From NCBI GenBank assembly GCA_013398055.1, contig VZRS01014850.1, forward strand, positions 62,001 through 126,000: a stretch of 64,000 nt of DNA, written 5' to 3'. Source of the stretch: Ifrita kowaldi (lineage: Eukaryota; Chordata; Aves; Passeriformes; Cinclosomatidae). Below, in pieces: positions 14,607 to 28,392 of this stretch (the stretch's first letter is position 1; each line of letters begins with the position of its first letter). The translations under genes and the position numbers were made by a program. Below the pieces are notes generated by a model. It ran no database searches and was not told where the DNA came from. It saw only the letters and a program-made list of their open reading frames with translations.

Positions 14607-14735
14607 ATCATAGAATGGTTTAGGTTGAAAGGGATCTTAAAGATCCTCTAGTTCTAACTCCCCTGCCTTGACCAGGAACAATTTCTACTTGACCAAGTTT
14701 CTCAGAGCTCCATTCAACCTGTCCTTGGTATGTTG
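14607..14735 (-). mobile_element. CR1 LINE fragment, 3' end
   Basis: The plus strand begins with a tcatagaatggttt/ggttgaaaggg-type sequence. This is the reverse complement of the conserved 3' terminus of avian CR1 retrotransposons, so the element lies on the minus strand. It continues into the usual CR1 3' region (gatcctctagttctaactcc, caacctgtccttgg) and then loses similarity. It is a typical 5'-truncated, non-autonomous remnant with no coding capacity. Confidence 0.85.
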
Positions 14736-17700
14736 TTATGAATTCTCACTCTTAGAACATGCTTTTCTATGGAGATAACATATTCCAGGCAAAATGGATT
14801 GGTGAAGACTGGGGAAAAAGAAAAGAGAAAAACATTATTTCAAGAAACACAACTTGTTGTTCTTGAACAATTTCAGTTGTACATGCACCAGTCATTCAAG
14901 CAAACTCTCCTATGAAATTTGTAGAGTAATGTAAAAAGTTAAATGTCAGTTGCGGGAAAAGCCCCTTTGCATATATTTCATTGAAATTCCTTTCAGTGAT
15001 GACAGTTACGAAGTTTTAACAAATCTAAAAGCACAAAAGACTGCCACATGAATGTAAAGATGGAAAAAAGTCAATCCAGCATTCAGTTCCTTCAGTAAAA
15101 CTCTCCAGAGAGCAGAGAAGATGCTAAGACAGAGTCTACCCAGACTTTGACTGACTGCAATGTTGCTGACTGGGCTGCAGCCAATTACTTCATATAACCT
15201 CACAGAAGAAAAATGAGATTTTATTCCTTAAGACCTAAAACCCCCCAAACATTTCAACAAAGTGCATTTTAGTGAAGTATAAAAGCATAATCCTAGAAAC
15301 ACCAGTTAAAATACAGCCTAGCTGTGGAGACAGGTAACCTACATTTGAGTTAGACTTTCTCCATCCTGAAATGTTCTAGTTCTTTCTCTTTGCAAGCCTA
15401 CCTCAGTTTTTATAGCAATGAAGAGCTTTTAACACTTCACTCATGGCAGCATGATCTGGGTCAAGAAAGCAGCAATCCCTCTTAGAGCTTCTCTGAAAAG
15501 CTGAATCCAGCAGAACTCTTGATTAAATGTTTGTACAAAAAGCCATGGACAGTGCAATGAGTGGAGTAACAGAAACAGTCAAGTTTTAACAGTGTACAGT
15601 TTCTGTGTGGTGCCTAGAAACCCAACAGCAGTGGTTCAGGACTTTGCACAAAACTAGAAAGGCAGAGGAGTACTAGTTGAACGTAGGTTAGCCCAAATTC
15701 ATTGATGAAGAGAGAGCTGTAGAAAAAGTGTCCTAGAATATAGTATGTTTTGGTATTTCCAACAGATATATGGAGATACTAATGCCACTGTACAAGGTAT
15801 TAATGAAATGTCATGTCAAAATCTCCATTTATTTCTAATCTCTATGTTCAATATGGAAAATTTCAAAGCTGCTAGAATAATCATTTAGGCTGGAAAAGAC
15901 CTTTAAAATCATTGAGTCCAACTATAAATAGGTTCACAAAAGTCTGTGTTTGTGAGGTCTTTCCCTCCCAGAAAAAATTGTCCTTGCTGGTTTCTTCAGG
16001 TTATGTTAAGAAGGAACAGTAAAGAGGAGAAACTGGAAAGATCCTGCTGGTAACATCGTGCCTGAGACTGTGACAAAAGTTGCTGACAAATTCAGAGACA
16101 TTTGGCATTGTGTACTGAATAAGCCAGCAGATCCCACTGAGTACTTGTGGGGCTCCAGGATAAAGGTGTTTGCCTCGGAATGTCACGTAATGTGTATGCT
16201 CAGCATAAAAATGAGATATGGCATACAGCCACATACTGCTCCAATTCAGGTATTAGCAAGGGAGAATATTATGGAGAAAAAGAAAATCTTTCAGATTTTA
16301 TAAAACAAAGGAATGCTAACAGTGAGAACAGTGCCACTATTGTGATTGAGGCTTCCGGTAAGCTGATTAAATTTTGTTTGTCCCAGTCATACTGAATTTT
16401 TAGCTGGAGTCTGACACTATGAATGTGACAAACTGAAAAAGTCTCATTATTTCCTGCTTGCAGGGCCTTGTTTGCATATTTTTCCAGAGCTAAGGCAAAA
16501 GCCACAACAGTTACTTTGTACAGCAGAGGAGCAATTTGTAGAAACTCTGGCATTTGCTAATAATCTGCAGGAGTGTGGACACCAAATGGCAGCTATTGCA
16601 GTGAAGTAGCAGAAAGCTCGCTCAGCTTCTTTTCATATTGTCACTTATATTGCTTAGAAAGGGAAAAACTGAACTAGTTTTCTGGTGTGTCATTGTTTCT
16701 CCCAGTACTTTTTCATTCAGTGTTTTAAACCTTATGGATCAGAAGTGCTCAGGATTTGCTGGACCTGCCTTGAGGTCAGCCATAGTACCTATGTCTCATA
16801 AACAGAAGAAAATATTTGCTTCGTTTATGCTTATAGTAGTAACATGTGGACTATGTTTGTTAGAATTTGTACACATTTTGTTTGAAAAGCTGATTTGTGA
16901 CGCTCAAGATATTATGATGCTTAATACACTTATCTTTTCTCACAAAACTTCCATTCATGTGCTGTGAATTCCACTGGTTCCCCAATCATTTTAAGTTTCA
17001 AACCTATGAAACATGTAAAATGCCCGAGTACACAATTTAGATCCACAGAAACTCTGGAGACCTGCCTCCATAACTCGGGCCTCTAAATTCTCCTGTGCAT
17101 GCCTGCTTCCTCCAACATATTTTCCAGAACACAAAATGTCTGCTTCTGGGCATATCAAGGTCTGACTATATTCCCACAATGCTAAGCAATTTGAAGATTT
17201 ATTTCAGACTTATGTCAGCAGAGAATAGGCTCTTTCTGTCACACTAATAGTGGGGTCTAATCCTGCAGGGGCTTCTTACCCCATCCTTGATATTGTTCTA
17301 ACATAAGCAATCTGATCAAATTAATAAAAATCCATCTGCAATATTCAATATAAATATAAAAGCCTGGAAATTGCCCACTAATTTATTTATTTTGGAATGA
17401 GTAAAACAAGACAGCCCATTCAGATCAATGGCTTCTAACAAGTTTCTTTCTGAGCCATCAACGCTTCCCATGCAGCGTCAGAGGATCCAGGGCTTTCATT
17501 TGTGAGTGTGAATGCCACTCCCAGCTCCAAAGTTCAGGTCAAGTTCTGTTTCAGTCCAGTCCTCCATCATTTTTGTTTCTTTACAAAAATGCTCAAACTA
17601 TGTTAAGCACACATAAACACCAAGATGACAGTTAAGTTTGGAGACAAATTTTACCCTTCAGCAATCTAGGACATACAATTGCATGTTTCAATTCATTTGG

Positions 17701-19985
17701 AGAAATGCTAGACATCCCCACATCGTGTCTCCTTTGGATTAAACCATTGTGTTTCTGCTCTGTAATGACACTGTAGTGTGTGGCTCTGTGGCACTTTTCT
17801 CAAATTACAACAGACTTGCTTCATTCTCCACAAATCTTGGATATTCAGCACTTTCAGAAACTAGATTGAAATTGAGTTTCATTTATCCTACTGGAAGACA
17901 AGAACAACTTCACTAAAATCAATTAAATCATACTAAGCAGCAGATGGAATCCAAGTAGAATACCGTATAATATTTGGTAATAGGAAAAAAAACCCCCCTT
18001 CATTGTGATTCTTAAAGCAGACTAAGTACTGTAATAGAAAAATACATTTTTATTTTCTTGGATTTTTCTGTGTTTTTATGTTTTCTTCTCAGGTCTGTTC
18101 AGGATCTGAATTTGCCAGTGAAGTGTGACAAGGCTGTTTTCCCATCCTAGTTAAATTTAAAAAAAAGATTGCCTTGAACAACAAGAGAAGACATGACTGG
18201 CAATACAACACTATCTGAACACCAGAGGTCTTGAATTGCAACCATGTAGTTCACTTGTATAAACTAATGCTTAGAAAATTTCTTCAGAATTTACTTAAGC
18301 TTAGAATAAAAAGAGGAAAAGAGTTTTCTATTTTCCTGCTTTCTATTACATGCCTACGTGTCAGGAAAAAAGAGATATTTGAAGAATTGAAGAATGATTT
18401 GGAATTATATCAATATCAAAAGATTAAAGAGAGAGTGGGAATATAATGATCTCAACTCCCCAAAAGTTTGTCATTCAAACGGTATTTGGAGAAGCAACAG
18501 AGAAATTTAATTCTGTTATTTTCACATTACTGAATTATCACCTGTCTGTGAGGTGTGTAAATCACGATCAATCTCAGTGAATAAAAATCTACAGTCAGTA
18601 ACTGAATCTCTAAATAAAAGAGGGTTTAGTAGATCTCAAAAATAAGTTTTCTACTTAAAACTTCAAAAAGCAATAGCAGTATTATGGTAATAACAAAAGC
18701 CTTAAAGAAAAATCACTTTTATTGAACTGAGCATATTCAGTCCTTGGCACATTTACAATGTTTAGGAAACCACAAAAATACTATTTGGAACACCAGATAG
18801 TGTCTTAGACATTCTCATGCATGTGTGATGATCACCTAAGCTGTTCATTTTTTAGGGTAAAACTCATCAGATATTTAGATCTCCTTGAAGAAGGGCTTCA
18901 TTTATGTACAAATATTTCCAGTTTTTCTCCATTATGGCAAGTAGTTAACAAGCAGTTCAATCCCTCCCAGGAGGCCGCTACCCTTAGAACATCTTAGCTT
19001 TACTGTGTCTCAGGCACATTTATTTACATCAGTAAACAGAATGAGGGCAAGAATGAAAAATGGGAACACAATCATTTCTGCTATCAGCACAAAGGAAGAT
19101 GCCACAAGTAGCAAGATTTCTGTTGCAGAACTACACGTTATGGATGCCAAAACCAGTATTAAATGTGATAATAAAAATAATAATGAAAAACTCAAGCAAT
19201 TTTAACTTGTCTGAGCAAAGTTCCTCAGCCCAAGACAGTATTGACTGAAATTCTGCTAGACCCCATCTTTTAGAAAGTTGTGGGTAAGTTTTGGTTTGAA
19301 ATCTGGAACCAAGGCTTGTCTTCACCACTTTCTGAGCCCAAAACCACTGAAGATTCCTGTACTAAACTGAAGTTAATATCTCACCCACTCACCCATCCAC
19401 AAAGGGCACTGAACAACTTCCACTTCTCTGTCTCCCTGTACCTGTCAGCACAACTGGCACGTGAAATAGCACGAGGTAAACATTAAGATTAAAGTACTAT
19501 AGAGCTTCTGGCTTTTGTGTCCTACACAGATCTTCAATGATGTGGTGATATCTCTCTTTCATGGCTTTCCTCCTTGGTACACACAAAGTGCTGCTGCTAG
19601 GGGGTACAAAAGACTAGCTCTACAAAAATACCCATTCTCCTACAGAGTAAACAAAAAGATGCAGAAAAATTAGGCAAACACCTCTCTTCAGTGAAGTGAA
19701 TGAAAGGTGTTCTATTTGGGTTTTAAAAAACAGTCAGAGGGAGGAAAATATCTCTTTATCACAAGACCTAGGTCATCCAAAGTAAATAGAGCTTAGCAAA
19801 ACAGGACAAGTAAAAGCAGTATTTTGTGGAAATGTAATATGATTTAAGATGAAAATGATTAAACATTTCAGCCAAAATTGATTTGAGCATCAAATGCAAC
19901 TCAAAAGGTCATGCTGATCTAGTGGGAAAGAGGCTCACTTTCATAGCTAAATGCTGCATTTTAAGCTTACAAGGTAAAAGAGGAT
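14736..19985. other. Intergenic, no gene recognised
   Basis: AT-rich noncoding DNA. The only recognisable element is a short CR1 piece near 15.9 kb. Overlapping open frames on both strands at 16001-16553 and 19005-19486 share no recognisable domain, have no splice or promoter support and look like chance open frames. Confidence 0.65.
15878..15930 (-). mobile_element. Short CR1 LINE fragment
   Basis: About 50 bp reading ggctggaaaagacctttaa then atcattgagtccaact on the plus strand. This is the reverse complement of the CR1 3'-terminal motif (TTGGACTxxATGATCTTTAAGGTC type). Only this short tail is preserved. Confidence 0.7.
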
Positions 19986-20540
19986 AACATATCCTAACTG
20001 GCCAGTAGGACCAGGGAAATGATTGTCCCTCTGCACTTAGCACTGGTGAGGCCTCACCTTGAATGCTGTTCACAGTTCTTGGCTCCTCACTTCAAGACAG
20101 GCTTTGAGGTGCTGGAACATGTCAAGCACTGGACCTAACGGAGGGTCTAGAGCGTAAGTCCTATGAGGAGCAGCTGAGGGAGCTGGGGTTGTTAAATCTG
20201 GAAAAAAGGAGGCTCAGGGGTAACCTTATCACTCTCTACAACTGCCTGAGGGTGCAGCCAGGTAGGGTTCAGCCTCTTCTCCCAGACAACCAGTGACAGG
20301 ACAAGAGGAAACAGCCTCAAACTGCACCGGGGGGGGATCATTAGGAAGACTTTCTTCACTGAAAGTGGTTAAGCATTGGAATGGGCTGCTCATGGAAGTG
20401 GTGGAGTCACCATCCCTGGGAGTGTTCAAGAAACAACTGAACACAGCACTCAGTGCTATGGTCTCGTTGATGTGGTGGTGTTCAGTCAAAGGTTGGACTT
20501 GAAGGTCTTTTCCAGCCTTACTGATTCTATTATTCTATGG
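19986..20540 (+). mobile_element. CR1 LINE, 3' portion
   Basis: About 555 bp of a CR1 element in plus orientation. It holds the decayed C-terminal end of the reverse-transcriptase reading frame (the DNA for the conserved gaggagcagctgagggagct and ggaaaaaaggaggctcaggg blocks, then gacaggacaagaggaaacag and attggaatgggctgctcatg). It ends in the CR1 3' tail around ggttggacttgaaggtcttt and gattctattattctatgg. Frames are broken by stops and small indels, so it is an inactive 5'-truncated copy. Short open frames overlapping it at 20229-20760 are remnants of this sequence, not genes. Confidence 0.9.
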
Positions 20541-23500
20541 TTCCAAGATAGCACAAATGCCACCCCAGATGTCCACTTAACTGGAAATACAAAGGATCCA
20601 GAAGCCACCGAATGGTGGAGGAAAGGATATGGAGGTCCAGCCTGAACAGCAGCAAATTATGTAGTACTGCTCTCAAAGTATTGGGAGAAAGTTTATTTGG
20701 AAAGAGTATCCAAGTACAGTTCACAAGTATATCTCCTGACTTAATCTTTACAGTCAACACAGAGAAAATGGATATTTATTTACAATTTTAATTAAGACAC
20801 TTAAAAACTAATTCTGCTATAACTTGGAGACTTAGCTCCTCTTCCCTTCTCATTTATGCAATAGTTTTTCCTTATTCTGTTGCTTCTACTTCTTCACAGT
20901 ATTGGCTGCAACATTAATAATGATTTAGCATAGGTCTGCTGAGATGGGGGTGAGAGGGGGGAAAGCAATCTTATTGTGGCAGATTCCAGGAAGTTACTGG
21001 GCTATGGTGGATTGTGGTTTGCTTTTTTTCTTGAATCTCATACAAGGAGAGTACTGAAAAATATTACCAGGCAAATACATTCTTTTTTCATAGGTTTAAT
21101 GACAATTAGAAGGAAACCATATACCTAAGTTTTCATTACTAGAGAAAAATATAAAAAGAAGCATTGAAAAATGAGAGAACTATTTGTCCATCCTTGTGTA
21201 AAGGACACATACCTGGAGAAGATTAAAAATAAGAACATTAACATCATGACTAGTAACAGGAAGCTATTTTTTTCATCTATTAGATTAAAATAAGAACAAG
21301 TTTAATATTCATAAGCTAGAAGAAGCAATTTTTCATGCATTAGTTCTAAATAGAAAAAAGCAATTTCAGTATCTTTCAGTCTTTTATCAGTAACTGAATT
21401 TGTCATACTTTGTGAAAGACAGCTCACTGAAGACAGTTTAAAATCATTTTTAAAGTAGTGGCACTCCAACAGGGCATTTAACCCATTAAGAGGTGACAGG
21501 CAGGACAGATTCAAGTGAAATATGTATTTTTAACTCCTGTTCATGAATTTTTATCACTGGTGTCAATAGATTTTTGACACATAGTCTTGTTAGTACTTTC
21601 TCCGAAAATTTCTTTCTAGGTTACTATTTAAACAAAACAAACACCTCCACCCCCTTCCCTCCCACAACCCCAAAAAAAAAAAAAAATCCAACAAAAAAAC
21701 CAATCAAAAACCCCACAAATCCAAACAAGACCACCTCAATATAAAACCCTTCTAACAATCCGGAAGTTCAATTACCTGTGCTAAGGAACATAAATGTATC
21801 TTAGATGATGCTCTCTTAACTCTCAGATTACAGGCCCATCAGAATCTCTTCCTTCCTCAATGTAACAAGGAAATAGTCCACCACACTTTGTTGCCCTTAC
21901 TGTGTTCTGTGTTATACTCACTGACTGTAAAATAAGTCCTAACATCAGCAAAAGCAAGATTTTGCCCCTTTCTTCCAAATCCAATTATTATGGTGATACC
22001 ATGAAGTACTCTAAGTATTGATTAATTTTTTTTTTTTTTTAATTCCAGCATTACACAAAATGGATTGATAATGTGTGGAAGTAGGAGTCCAGCACCCTCT
22101 GACTAGGTTATTTTAGAAGTTTCACACTGGAGGATTTAAAGTTTAATATAAATTTACTTGATATAATTGTTGTTTCATGACATTTTGATTTAGTAGAGTA
22201 TTACAGCAGCACACTGAAATCATAACAGAAGCATGTTGTAGCTATTGCAACATGAAGTTGAATCACCATGCAAACATGGTTCCATCACCAGTCCCTGTAT
22301 TCTCATCATCATGGTGCTGGGTGTGTCAAGTCACCAGAAAGGAGAACAATGGTTGAAACAGGTCAAGCCCATTAATCTCCTCTAAGTTCATTTTAGTTCA
22401 TTTAGCTGGCCAGTTTTCAAAATTAACGTTAGGTTCAGCCACACGTACACTTTCTCCCGCCATGCTGCTCTGGCTAGCTCAGAACAGTAGTCTCCACTAA
22501 TTATCCCAGGGAAAGCTGTTTATACAACCTGATGACTCCCTGGTAGAGTTGTGTATCTAAGCCAAAGTTTACTTTTTTCAGCCCCCCTAAAAATGCAGCT
22601 TTCTTTACAATAATTGGTCATTCTTGACATTCTTCCCTGAGCTCATTATTTTTGCCCTTCTCCTCTGAGTCTTCCTCCATTGTGGGGAGATTGGTCACAG
22701 TGAAACATGGTCAGTGTGGTGCAAGTGCAAAGGGTCTCAACTGCTGGGCTCTGTCTCACATCTCTCTAATTAGTGTATGTATGTACAGAATGACTTTTTC
22801 CCCTCTCTCACCTCATATGCTTTATCTTGTCGCTTTCTAAATATGGCTGAAATTAGGATTTTTGGATACAAAGTTAAGACTATGTTTTTCCTCATTTAAC
22901 AACTGTATTCACAAAAAATTTAATTCATACCTATGGGTCATTACAGCTAAATAATGTTTAAACATGTTCTTTTTTTAATTCCTATGTGTTCTACATTTTA
23001 GTTGCTAACTTCAAAACAAAGATTTCAGTAGGTTTCTTTAGGAACTGCTTAAGATGAAGACCAAAATGCAAAGGACAAACTGATGAGAGGTGAAAAGGAC
23101 TTTATATTAAAGTGTTTCTTTTGAAGACATGACCATAGTTATGGCATGAGTTCTCCTATCTCAAGTTGATTAGTAAGTTAACAGATCATTTTATTTCACT
23201 ACTGAACTATACTATAAATGCCTAGAACAGTTCTACTAGAAAAGCTGAGACTAAGGATACACTCAAATGGCTATGTTCACATTTGGACACAGACTGGTAA
23301 GAGATCTATCTGCAATGGTTTTCTCAAGTCCTCCTTCCCTCTGCCACAGCTATTTTTCAGACATATCAGAAGGAGCACTTACCTCTGCATATTTCATCCT
23401 GTGCAAGTTCTACAATCAGCTTGGGATTTCCTGGAATCCAAGAAACGTGTTCCGGATTTCAAATGAGAATCTCTTTAGTTTTAAGTGAGATGTTCAGAGC

Positions 23501-23654
23501 TAAGGATTTCAAGTGACAAAACATACTGGTTTTTGAGTTTTGCTTAGGCCATACTTCAAGCCAAACCACAACACTTGCAGTCTTTACATTAAACTCAATC
23601 GGAAACTTAAAGAACTAAGACAAATGAGGTGTCCTATTGTTTCCATCCCCAAGT
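20541..23654. other. Intergenic, no gene recognised
   Basis: AT-rich DNA between two CR1 copies. It contains an A/C-rich low-complexity tract at about 21636-21735 and a poly(T) run at 22026-22040. Two short open frames at 23218-23488 overlap in different frames and show no recognisable domain. Confidence 0.65.
21636..21735. repeat. A/C-rich low-complexity tract
   Basis: A stretch almost free of G and poor in T on the plus strand, built of caaac, ccccaaaa and acccc words around a 15-bp A run. It looks like slippage-prone simple sequence, and I see no coding or regulatory motif in it. Confidence 0.7.
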
Positions 23655-24460
23655 CATAATGACAGAATCACAACACAACTGATCTCTGAAGGGCCCTTGG
23701 CAGGTCTCTAGTCCAATGATCTGCTAGTCATAGCCAGTTCCACTAAAGGTCAGATAGGCATAATCCAGACAGGTGTAAAAATCACCAAGGATGGAGACTG
23801 CATAGTCTCCCTAAGCAACCTGCTCCCATGCTTGACTGTCATTGCAGCTTTTCCTTATATCCAGTCGGAAACCCCTAATTTATGCTGCTGTGTCTTGTCC
23901 TCCTGCTATGCACAGCTGTGAAGAATCTAACCCTATCTCTTTTATCACCTCCCCTGGGTGCTGGCAGGCTGCTCTTAAGCTTCCCTGAAGACATCACCTC
24001 TCTGGGTCCCTTTACATCAGCTTTATTATAGAGCTGCTAGCAAAAAATGGAAAGAGGTTCCAGCTCTTCCCCACATTTAGATTAAGCTTTCAGCCAAGCC
24101 ATCTGTATTTGAGAAAGCTGAACTTCAACTGTAAGAGCTACGAAAGCAGCCACGGTGATCAAATATTTGTTTAACTTCAGTGAAAAAGCAATGGTGAGAA
24201 GTTGTGACCATTGTTTACATACAGTCTGGAAAATGCTGTCAAAAAAGAAGCAGAATTGTTGAAGGCAAACAATAATAATAATCACATCACTCAACCTGCT
24301 GGTCATGTCTCTCTTGATGCAGACCATGATGCAGTTGGTTTTCTGGGTTGCAAGCACACACTGCTGAGTCATATTGAGCTTTTCATCCACTAACACTCCC
24401 AAGTCTTTTTCCCTAAGGTTTGCCTCAATCCATTCTCCACTCAGCCTGTACTTGTGCATT
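23655..24460 (-). mobile_element. CR1 LINE, 3' portion with internal disruption
   Basis: This element lies on the minus strand. Its 5' part (24459 down to about 24292) still translates into the C-terminal region of the CR1 reverse transcriptase, with recognisable [29 protein letters not shown] and CIKRDMTSR blocks. The 3' part (about 24010 to 23655) matches the CR1 tail (block for DIRK-like residues, then gggagcaggttgcttaggga, ctccatccttggtgattttt and a terminal gattctgtcattatg). The stretch between, about 24010-24290, does not resemble CR1 and includes an AAT-repeat tract, so the copy carries an internal deletion or replacement. It is inactive. Confidence 0.85.
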
Positions 24461-26141
24461 AAATGTGCTAATAGATGAGCTTTTCTTTGCAGCAGCCAAA
24501 AGAAACTTTTCCAGTTACTTAAGCTTTTCTAAAAAAATTTCTTTCAAACTGCATATTATTTTGCATATACATAAATACATCTATTTTCATACCTCTATAT
24601 AAAACAACAGGTGCTTTCAAATAGTCAGTTTTACTTGCCAGCTCAGTGTGGCTGATTGGATGATTCACCAAAGTCAGGACTGTTTAAAATTTATGGGGTT
24701 TATTCTCCTTTTGTCAAGCATTTTCTACATACAGAACATTCACGTGGTATAAATTACAGAACAAAAAATGCATGAGACAGACTACTGCAATGGAGTAACA
24801 GACAGTTTACATGATTATTGTTTGTTCACAATGGAAAAGAGTTCTTAAAAAGGAAAGCAGATTCAGTAGCTAGAAATGTAAGCAAATTTTTATCTCATAA
24901 GTTAAATCTACTTACCAGGAGGTTTGCTCAAGCTAAAGAGAGATCTACTGTACCACACAGGGCAGAATGCTCAATGCACACAAGATTACAATGCTAGAAA
25001 ATTCCAGATTCCTAAGCAATTTTACACAATCTAAATTGCAGTAAAACTTTGTTTAAAAAAAGGTATTTTTTTTTCTGATTGCCTTCAGTAAATGGAGGTC
25101 ATTTTAAGAGCTTATAAGCATTCTTTAGCAAAAACATAATAAAAATAAAAATACTCTCAAACTTCTAAGTCATCGTTCTGAGTCTGGATAGATGTTCACT
25201 GCTGGCTTTCTATTGACTTCTTATTCTATTTATGGGAATCTTATTTTTCCCATTTACATGTTTAACGAGTGTTAGAACACTAAGTAAACAAACTATAAAA
25301 AATACAAAGTTTTTGTTGTTTCAGTTTTTTTCTTTTTTTTTTTTTTTCATTAATCCAATTGGATGCATGGACTAGAAAACCTGCTGAGCTAACCAAATGT
25401 TTTAACAAATAGGAATCAATGGTACAATGAATAAGCAAAAATGTTATCTACTGGTTGTAGACTTCAGTTGCTTGCATTTTCATTTTCTTAAAATGCATTT
25501 CCTTTATTTTTAATTAACAGTTTCCTCAGTGATACAAGTGAAGTTTTGTGATGCCAGGTTTTTAGAATGTGGTATACTCTGAAAGGATGTGCAATATTTC
25601 TCTTCAGTAGACCTGAAACTCCTTGCTGATGCCACCCTGTGATAGCAGAAAAACCTAACATCTATTTTTTTTCTAAAAAAAGGTTAAGCTTCTGCAAGCA
25701 GCTTTCTCAACTAAGACACCATAAAAATAAACTCCAAAATGCAGTGATCAGAAAACACTGCAAATATAACTTCTCTTTTTTATTTTCCTGTCCATGTATG
25801 TTGCACAACTTGACACCAAGAATTTGGTAGCAAAACTTTCTTTCCAATGGCAAGCAATCCTGTAGCCACTGTGGGAATAAATTTTATAATTTCTATGTTT
25901 GTCTTTCTTGTGAGACTTTCGCTTCAAGGCACAAAAAGATTTAACAGTGGACTGGACAGGACATAACATTTCAGCTTAAGGAGTCAAAGGTTGTTGTACA
26001 TCAGCTCTTGCTTTGTGTCTGAAGCAAAACAAAACAAAATTTGAATCATATTTAAGTCTTCCATTTACAAATGTGAAGTATCATATTAAATTCCCTGAAG
26101 CTTTTTTGGTTGTTTTTTTTTTCCTTCTTCTTTTACAATAA
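24461..26141. other. Immediate 3' flank of FSTL5, no gene recognised
   Basis: AT-rich sequence with a poly(T)-rich tract around 25326-25348. Part of it could belong to a longer FSTL5 3' UTR, because minus-strand AATAAA hexamers also occur at 25784-25779 and 25508-25503. Nothing else is recognisable. Confidence 0.5.
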
Positions 26142-26147
26142 TTTATT
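26142..26147 (-). terminator. FSTL5: Candidate FSTL5 polyadenylation signal (AATAAA)
   Basis: TTTATT on the plus strand reads AATAAA on the transcript strand, about 260 nt downstream of the FSTL5 stop codon. It is the first canonical hexamer after the stop. Further hexamers at 25784-25779 and 25508-25503 would allow longer 3' UTRs. Which one is used cannot be decided from sequence alone. Confidence 0.35.
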
Positions 26148-26406
26148 ACACTTATCATGAATTTCAATATTTAGTTATTTCAGTCAAACAACACAATCTC
26201 AGTTGATAATTAATAAATTATCAAATACCCATCATTTTAGCCACTTTTATGTGGAAGTTGATTCGAATTGTGTACATGTCAAAGAAATAACAGGGATAGA
26301 AGGGCCTAACAATTTAAAATTAAAATTGCGTAAATTTGAAGAATGGTGTAATTTAAGTGCAATGTACTGTAAAACTATTAACTTGGTAAATATCTAACAC
26401 AGATCC
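26148..26406 (-). other. FSTL5: Probable FSTL5 3' UTR (minimum extent)
   Basis: This is the sequence between the stop codon and the first AATAAA. It is AT-rich, with no further open frame in register with the CDS. The true 3' UTR may be longer. Confidence 0.45.
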
Positions 26407-27135
<729 letters not shown>

Positions 27136-27816
27136 TCAGAGCTACTGTATGCATTATATCTGAATAGGGAAAAACACCATGAGCAAAGGAGACGAGTTAG
27201 TATGTGTAGCGGTGTATTGCTATATATTTCAGCTTCAGATGTTTCGGATATTAAGCAGTTTATAATATTTAATTTTTAGTGTTCTTGTAATTTAGACCGC
27301 ATCAAAAACAATGCCTGAAACCCATTTATCTGATTATTGGGAAAGTTCTTCTTTCCTACTGACATGAGGGTAAAGGTAAACATTACTTTCAGCATATCTA
27401 TTCACTTCTAAGTTTTACAAAAGCCAGGAAGGAGGAAAAGATTAAATATCAATAGATAGTACATCCCACATATTTGAATTCAGTTCATACAGCTCTTCGA
27501 CTTACTTGGGAACATCAGCTTAACCCGGTGCTCATTGTTATTCTGATAATTATCTGAATCTTCCTTATTTTAATTCAATAGAAGTGAATATCATAAAAGG
27601 ATTTAGGTTTATGCCTCCTCATTATCCAAACACCATATTTCTTACAATTTAAATGACCCTTTATGCTCTTCCATACATCAAGGAACTTTCATTGAACATG
27701 AATAATATGGTTAAATTTTAAAATCCTAGAGCTGATTGTTTGTAACCTTTTAAATATAAACTATATGACTATTCTTTAATGTTAATGTATATGTTCTGAC
27801 TGCACAATCGACTAGC

Positions 27817-27831
27817 TATATATATATATAT
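27817..27831. repeat. (TA)n microsatellite
   Basis: About 15 bp of uninterrupted TA dinucleotides inside the large FSTL5 intron. Confidence 0.85.
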
Positions 27832-28315
27832 GCAAAAAATGTACTTCTATAAATATTATGGAGTCATGTGGAAGTATATTAGCTTTACTTATCTAAGTAG
27901 CTCTCACAGCACTTTTTCCTAACAGCTGTTTTCCTTTGGCACATTTCTTGGCATTTTCCTCTGAATCTTTGATCCTAAGAATGAGGCTGCATGACGATAT
28001 ATATAATCTAAAAATACCTTTCACATCCTGTTGATTTAAAGCCCTATGACAGTCAGAATGCTCCAACAACTGAGTTGACAAATAACAGAGAATTTTCACA
28101 CTATACTTGCAACCCCAGTGTATTTATTAGTCAGTGAACCACCAATGTAACAGGCAAAAAAAGGTTTCAGGACACCGTTCAGCCAGTTCCTCAGTATAAG
28201 ACGGGGTGAATTACACTTGCACTTTCTACTGAATTGATGTGAGAGCGCTTTTAATTTTAGCCCCACCTTCCAAAATCCTTGCATACTGCTTCAATATCGT
28301 AAAAGCAAGAACTAA

Positions 28316-28392
28316 AGAATTATTTCAGTTGGAATGGACCTCAGGATTTCATTTGGTCCAAATCCTGCCGAAAGAAGGGCCAGCGTAAATCA
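28316..28392 (-). mobile_element. Decayed CR1 LINE 3' fragment
   Basis: The plus strand reads cagttggaatggacctcagg then catttggtccaaatcctgcc. This is a diverged reverse complement of the CR1 3' end. Only about 75 bp can be aligned by eye. Confidence 0.6.

Noticed and set aside
16001..16553. Four overlapping open frames on both strands
   Set aside because: None shows a known motif, and overlap in several frames points to chance depletion of stops.
24082..24459. 125-codon minus-strand open frame as a possible gene
   Set aside because: Its first half is CR1 reverse-transcriptase C-terminal sequence and the rest is unrelated intergenic DNA, so it is a transposon remnant.
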